From Cohnella sp. AR92 (GTDB taxonomy: Bacteria; Bacillota; Bacilli; Paenibacillales; Paenibacillaceae), in assembly GCF_003990975.1 (NCBI RefSeq), contig NZ_RZJR01000025.1, forward strand, positions 1 to 55,442: a stretch of 55,442 nucleotides of DNA, read 5' to 3'. The notes beneath the pieces are model-generated. The model was not told the origin of the DNA, did not search any database, and was given only the letters and a program-made list of their open reading frames with translations. The position numbers and the translations under genes were made by a program. This document shows, piece by piece, positions 51,931-55,442 of this stretch (its first letter is position 1; each line of letters opens with the position of its first letter).

Positions 51931-53082
51931 ATGCTGCGAGCGATGATCGTGGAGGACGAGCTTCCGACACTGGAGCTCATGGAGAGATTGATCCGGCAGC
52001 ATCCTTCGCTGGAGCTTGCGGGAGCGTTCGCGAGTCCGATCGCGGCGCTCTCCCAGTTCGCGGAGCTGAAGCCGGACGTCGCTTTTCTGGACGTGGAGAT
52101 GCCCAAGATGGGCGGGCTGGAGCTGGCGGACAAGCTTCTGGCTGTCGACGAGGAGCTGCAGATCGTGTTCACGACGGCTTACCCCGGCTATGCGGTGGAT
52201 GCGTTCCGGGTGAACGCGGCGGATTATCTGGTGAAGCCCGTGCTCATGGAGGACATCGAGAGAGTCGTTCCCCGCGTCGCCAAGAACCGGAGGATGCATG
52301 CCGCGCTTCGGTTGCCTGTCGCGGCAAGCGAACCGGCGGTGCGCTGCCTGGGCACGTTCGAGACGCGCGCGGCGGACGGCAGCCTGGTCCGCTGGCCGAC
52401 GCGGAAGACGGAAGAGCTGTTCGCCTATTTGCTGGTCCATCCGAATCGGCTGATCGGCAAGTGGCATCTGGCGGATCTGCTATGGCCGGACGTCGAGGAG
52501 AGCCGTTCGCTCCCCAACCTGCACAACACGATCCACCGACTGAAGAGAACGCTCAAGGATGCCGGCGTCGAAGCGGAGCTCAGCCATACGAACGAAGGCT
52601 ACCTCTTCTCGATGGCTGCGGACTGCTCGGATCTGGGCAGGCTTCGCGCCTTCCAGTCTAACGTACCGCGCGTGGACGGGACGAACGCTTCGGAAGCGGA
52701 ATCGAGATTTCGCTCTTATCAAGGCGCGTTGTTCGACGGGAAGGACTATGCTTGGAGCGCGGGAGCCGCCTCGGAGGCCGAGGCGCTGTACGGGGAGACG
52801 ACCCGCAAGCTTGTCTCCTGGTATCTGGAACAGGCGGATGAAGCCGCCGCGAAGTCAATTCTCAAGGCTTATCTGGAGCTGTCTCCGTTGGACGAAGAGA
52901 TGGTGAGAGAGCTGCTTCGTTTGCATGAGGAGACGGAAGAGATGATCCCATTCCTTCGCCAGTACGAGAGCTATGAACGCATTCTGGCGGACGAGCTCGG
53001 CATCGAGCCGCCGGCTCCGATGAAGGAATGGGCCGAGAGGATCAGGGGAATCTCGAATCGGCAGCGGCAAGGAGACTCTTAG
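51931..53082 (+). CDS. Response regulator with SARP/BTAD-type DNA-binding and activation domain
   Basis: 383 residues. Receiver 1-120 (acidic pair in IVEDE, Asp54 in VAFLDVEMP, Lys in DYLVKPV). An OmpR-like winged helix (about 135-225: CLGTFETRAADGSLVRWPTRKTEELFAYLLVHPNRLIGKWHLADLLWP, NLHNTIHRLKRTLKDAGVEAELSHTNEGYLF) and an all-helical BTAD-like domain (about 235-370, ending YERILADELGIEPPAPMKEW) follow. SARP-like proteins activate by binding direct repeats one helical turn apart next to the -10. Such repeats are found before the kinase gene and before the next gene. GGAGGAG precedes the ATG. Confidence 0.9.
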   Translation: MLRAMIVEDELPTLELMERLIRQHPSLELAGAFASPIAALSQFAELKPDVAFLDVEMPKMGGLELADKLLAVDEELQIVFTTAYPGYAVDAFRVNAADYLVKPVLMEDIERVVPRVAKNRRMHAALRLPVAASEPAVRCLGTFETRAADGSLVRWPTRKTEELFAYLLVHPNRLIGKWHLADLLWPDVEESRSLPNLHNTIHRLKRTLKDAGVEAELSHTNEGYLFSMAADCSDLGRLRAFQSNVPRVDGTNASEAESRFRSYQGALFDGKDYAWSAGAASEAEALYGETTRKLVSWYLEQADEAAAKSILKAYLELSPLDEEMVRELLRLHEETEEMIPFLRQYESYERILADELGIEPPAPMKEWAERIRGISNRQRQGDS

Positions 53083-53096
53083 GAGAGTCTCCTTTT
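53070..53096 (+). terminator. Terminator overlapping the end of the SARP-type regulator gene
   Basis: AGGAGACTCT-TAGG-AGAGTCTCCT, a perfect 10-bp stem that includes the stop codon (53080-53082), followed by TTTTTG. The next gene therefore needs its own promoter, found immediately downstream. Confidence 0.85.
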
Positions 53097-53100
53097 TGAT

Positions 53101-53135
53101 TTTGAGAGAGTTTTGGGAGAGGGGCCTGTTACTCT
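53101..53135 (+). promoter_or_regulatory. SARP-type direct-repeat promoter of the FIVAR protein gene
   Basis: TTTGAGAGAGT (53101-53111) and TTTGGGAGAGG (53112-53122) repeat at 11 bp with 9 identical positions. Seven nt later comes TACTCT (53130-53135). The 19-base run TTTGAGAGAGTTTTGGGAG is identical to that at 48658-48676. The distance from the repeat to the start codon (55 nt) matches that of the kinase gene (56 nt). Confidence 0.65.
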
Positions 53136-53176
53136 ACGGCATAGAAGATGCGACTATGTCGAAGGAGAGTTGAGTC

Positions 53177-55422
53177 ATGAAGGCAACCGGCAGGACAAAC
53201 AACCGAAGGAGATCGTTAGGCGAACGAATGCTGCTGATGGCGGCCGCATGGGCGATGGCGGTCGCTCTTGCGTTCTATGCAGGTCCATCCCGGGCGAACG
53301 CCGCCGTGGGCAACGCGGCATGGGGCGGCTCGAGCCCGGCCGACGGCTCCGTCATTAACCAATTCACGGGCCTGAGCGTTGTCTGGAACGACCCCGATGG
53401 CGACCAATTCCAAAACGGCGGCTACAAGGTGAGAAGATTAAGCGACGGCAAATATCTTCAATACAGCAACGATCCGGGGCAGGTCTGGACCGGCGACGGC
53501 AGCTCGTGGTCCGTCATGATGAATGACGGATCGGGGGCTTATCATCTCCCATTTGACGCCTTTCTGCAGGAATCGCTGCAGGAGGAAGGAGAATACGAGT
53601 TCAGCTTCTTCGCGAACGAATATGACGGTACGACTACAAATTCCAACTACCATTACGGGGTTCGAATCACCCTGGACAAGACGCCTCCCCATCTCTCGAA
53701 CGCGGTCGTCAGCAAGAATTATTTGACGTTCGACCTGACGGAGCAACCCGTTGGCTCCAGTTGGCAGACGACCGACTTCGACGTTCAGGTGAACGGCGTA
53801 TCCGTACCGCTTGATTTCGTTGCGCCGGTTGTCGGTTCGGATACCCTGCTCGTCCAGTTAAGCTCGCCTGTCTCGAGCGGGGATGAGGTTACGGTCTCGT
53901 ATGCCGGCACGTCCTTCGCGGACGCGGCGGGCAATGCGGTGAGCGTGGCTCCCGTTGCGGCTGACAACGGAACGCCGGGCCGCTTCGAAGGGAATCCGGC
54001 TTTGCTGTTCCGGATGCAAGCGGGTTATACCTTGAAGGCGGGCGAGCCGATCATTCGGTTCACTCCGTCCAAGAGCGGGGCGACCTTCATTCAATTCGAT
54101 CCGCCGAACGCGGCCTCGAACCCGCCCGGGATCAACGCGGGAGCGATAAAGAAAACGGACTTCGTGATTAAGGATCTGACCGACGATTCCGTTATTCAGC
54201 CCGCGGCCGCGTCAGGCACGAGCGATCCGGACTTTAACGTCTATCGGATGTATTGGGTTCTGCCCTCCTCCCTTCAGGAGGGGCATGCGTACGAATTGGC
54301 ATTGTCGGATACCGCAGGTGGAGACGAGTTGACGCTGCCGGCGGTTCCGACGAGCGAAGCGACGGCTTCTCTTCTGCTGCAGCAATCGGCCTTGACCCTG
54401 GATGAGTACGAATTCGCTTCGTTGGAGCTCCCCGAAGTGTATTTGGCAGGACTTGCAGCAGCAGTCTCCGAGGCTCAGGACGAGCTGGACGCTGCGGTGG
54501 AAGGCACGGCCAACGGTCAGTACGCCGCCGGAGCGAAGGCGGCGCTGCAGGCGGCCATCGATGAAGCGGCCGCCTGGCTGGACTCGCCCGGGGCGACGCA
54601 GGCGGAGATCGATCAAGCGTTGGAGGTCCTGGAAGACGCTCTCGTCGCATTCGACTCCAAGCGGGTATTCGTCAATTCCCTCGCTCTGAGAGAGGCTATC
54701 GAGACAGCCCAGGACTTATACGATTCGGCGGTAGAAGGCACTTCCAACGGTCAGTACGCCGCCGGAGCGAAGGCGGCGCTGCAGGCGGCCATCGATGAAG
54801 CGGCCGCCTGGCTGGACTCGCCCGGGGCGACGCAGGCGGAGATCGACCAAGCGTTGGAGGACCTGGAAGATGCTCTCGAAGCATTCGACTCCAAGCGGGT
54901 ATTCGTCAATTACTTCCCTCTGAGGGGGGCTATCGAGGCAGCCCAGGACTTATACGATTCAGCGGTAGAAGGCACTTCCAACGGTCAGTACGCCGCCGGA
55001 GCGAAGGCGGCGCTGCAGGCGGCCATCGATGAAGCGGCCGCCTGGCTGGACTCGCCCGGGGCGACGCAGGCGGAGATCGACCAAGCGCTCGGGGACCTGG
55101 AAGACGCTCTCGTCGCATTCGACTCCAAGCGGGTATTCGTCAATTCCCTCGCTCTCAGGGAGGCTATCGAGACAGCCCAGGACTTATACGATTCAGCGGT
55201 AGAAGGCACTTCCAACGGTCAGTACGCCGCCGGAGCGAAGGCGGCGCTGCAGGCGGCCATCGATGAAGCGGCCGCCTGGCTGGACTCGCCCGGGGCGACG
55301 CAGGCGGAGATCGACCAAGCGTTGGAGGACCTGGAAGATGCTCTCGAAGCATTCGACTCCAAGCGGGTATTCGTCAATTACTTCGCTCTGAGGGGGGCTA
55401 TCGAGACAGCCCAGGACTTATA
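53177..55422 (+). CDS. Large secreted FIVAR-repeat surface protein, 3' end missing
   Basis: The frame is open from the ATG at 53177 (after GAAGGAGAGT) to the window edge, about 750 codons. A signal peptide ends near residue 42 (SRANAA). A beta-rich region follows, including an SwmB-like Ig-type domain (about 165-260: LSNAVVSKNYLTFDLTE... FADAAGNAVS). From about residue 430 there are FIVAR-type helical repeats of 78 residues: EAQDELDAAVEGTANGQYAAG..., with AALQAAIDEAAAWLDSPGATQ and QALEVLEDALVAF. Four units are encoded by 234-bp DNA repeats that are nearly identical. FIVAR modules occur in cell-wall-bound adhesins and glycan-active proteins. No catalytic domain is visible; one may lie beyond the edge. 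The last 20 bases of the window are probably adapter, so I end the gene at 55422. Confidence 0.8.
54485..55422. repeat. Four near-identical 234-bp tandem repeats within the FIVAR gene
   Basis: The landmark GGTCAG recurs at 54515, 54749, 54983 and 55217, exactly 234 bp apart. About 100 bp of each unit is identical in all copies. Units 2 and 4 (and 1 and 3) also share small variants. The assembly stops inside the next copy, so the true number is unknown. Confidence 0.92.
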
Positions 55423-55442
55423 CTGTCCCTTGTACACATCTG
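55423..55442. other. Probable residual Tn5/Nextera adapter at the contig end
   Basis: The final 20 bases match the Tn5 mosaic-end adapter (CTGTCTCTTATACACATCTG) at 18 positions; the differences are T to C at position 6 and A to G at position 10. The repeat sequence, which should continue as in the earlier units, breaks off exactly here. Sequencing errors in the adapter could have let it escape trimming. Confidence 0.85.

Noticed and set aside
55423..55442. Natural Tn5/IS50 end
   Set aside because: The match is to the engineered mosaic end rather than to either natural IS50 end, and it lies exactly at the contig end.

Overview
The window looks like a complete 55.4-kb draft contig from a high-GC member of the Paenibacillaceae (Paenibacillus or Cohnella type). 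The grounds are strong AGGAGG-type ribosome binding sites with frequent GTG and TTG starts, paired YesM/YesN regulators, an SLH-anchored GH10 xylanase, bacillithiol genes (yojF-bshB2), CcpA-type cre sites and many ABC sugar importers. Both ends look like assembly breaks. The left edge cuts an IS110-family transposase. The right edge lies inside a nearly identical 234-bp tandem repeat, and its last 20 bases resemble a Tn5 mosaic-end sequencing adapter. I see no phage, plasmid, CRISPR, rRNA or tRNA genes.

Layout, left to right. 1-680: truncated IS110 element and repeat-rich DNA. 680-5459 (minus): acyl-CoA synthetase, M29 aminopeptidase, chemoreceptor. 5.7-8.3 kb: a VOC protein behind a structured leader with an intrinsic terminator, a LysM protein and a flavin monooxygenase. 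8.5-11 kb: MetN-MetI-MetQ-type importer, also behind a terminator. 11.3-15.2 kb: nosD-nosL-nosY-nosF-ytkA-like copper/nitrous-oxide maturation genes without nosZ. 15.3-16.5 kb: VOC protein and maltose acetyltransferase with cre sites between them. 16.7-18.4 kb (minus): folD-fchA under a ZTP (pfl) riboswitch. 18.5-24.3 kb: YesN/YesM two-component pair with two substrate-binding proteins. 24.4-25.05 kb: two different tandem-repeat arrays (51 bp and 52 bp). 25.2-29.7 kb: carbohydrate ABC importer and an MFS protein. 29.7-31.8 kb: second chemoreceptor. 32-33.7 kb: frataxin-like protein and the bacillithiol pair. 33.75-37 kb (minus): multidomain xylanase with cre. 37.2-39.7 kb (minus): DinB, WYL regulator, DeoR regulator.

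40-48.5 kb (plus) is an apparent eight-gene operon: creatininase-family amidase, NitT/TauT-type ABC importer, FAD-linked oxidoreductase, two cytosine-deaminase-superfamily hydrolases and a WrbA-like flavodoxin. I infer that it imports and breaks down a small nitrogen-rich (probably cyclic) compound of unknown identity, under the divergent DeoR-family regulator.

48.7-55.4 kb is the most novel-looking unit. A 1047-residue double-kinase hybrid sensor is followed by a response regulator with a SARP/BTAD-type C-terminus, then a large secreted FIVAR-repeat protein. The promoters of the kinase and of the secreted protein carry the same 11-bp-period direct repeat, each exactly 7 nt upstream of a -10-like hexamer and about 55 nt before the start codon. 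This is the spacing expected for a SARP-type activator. I infer a self-contained envelope-sensing circuit that controls its own kinase and a surface protein.
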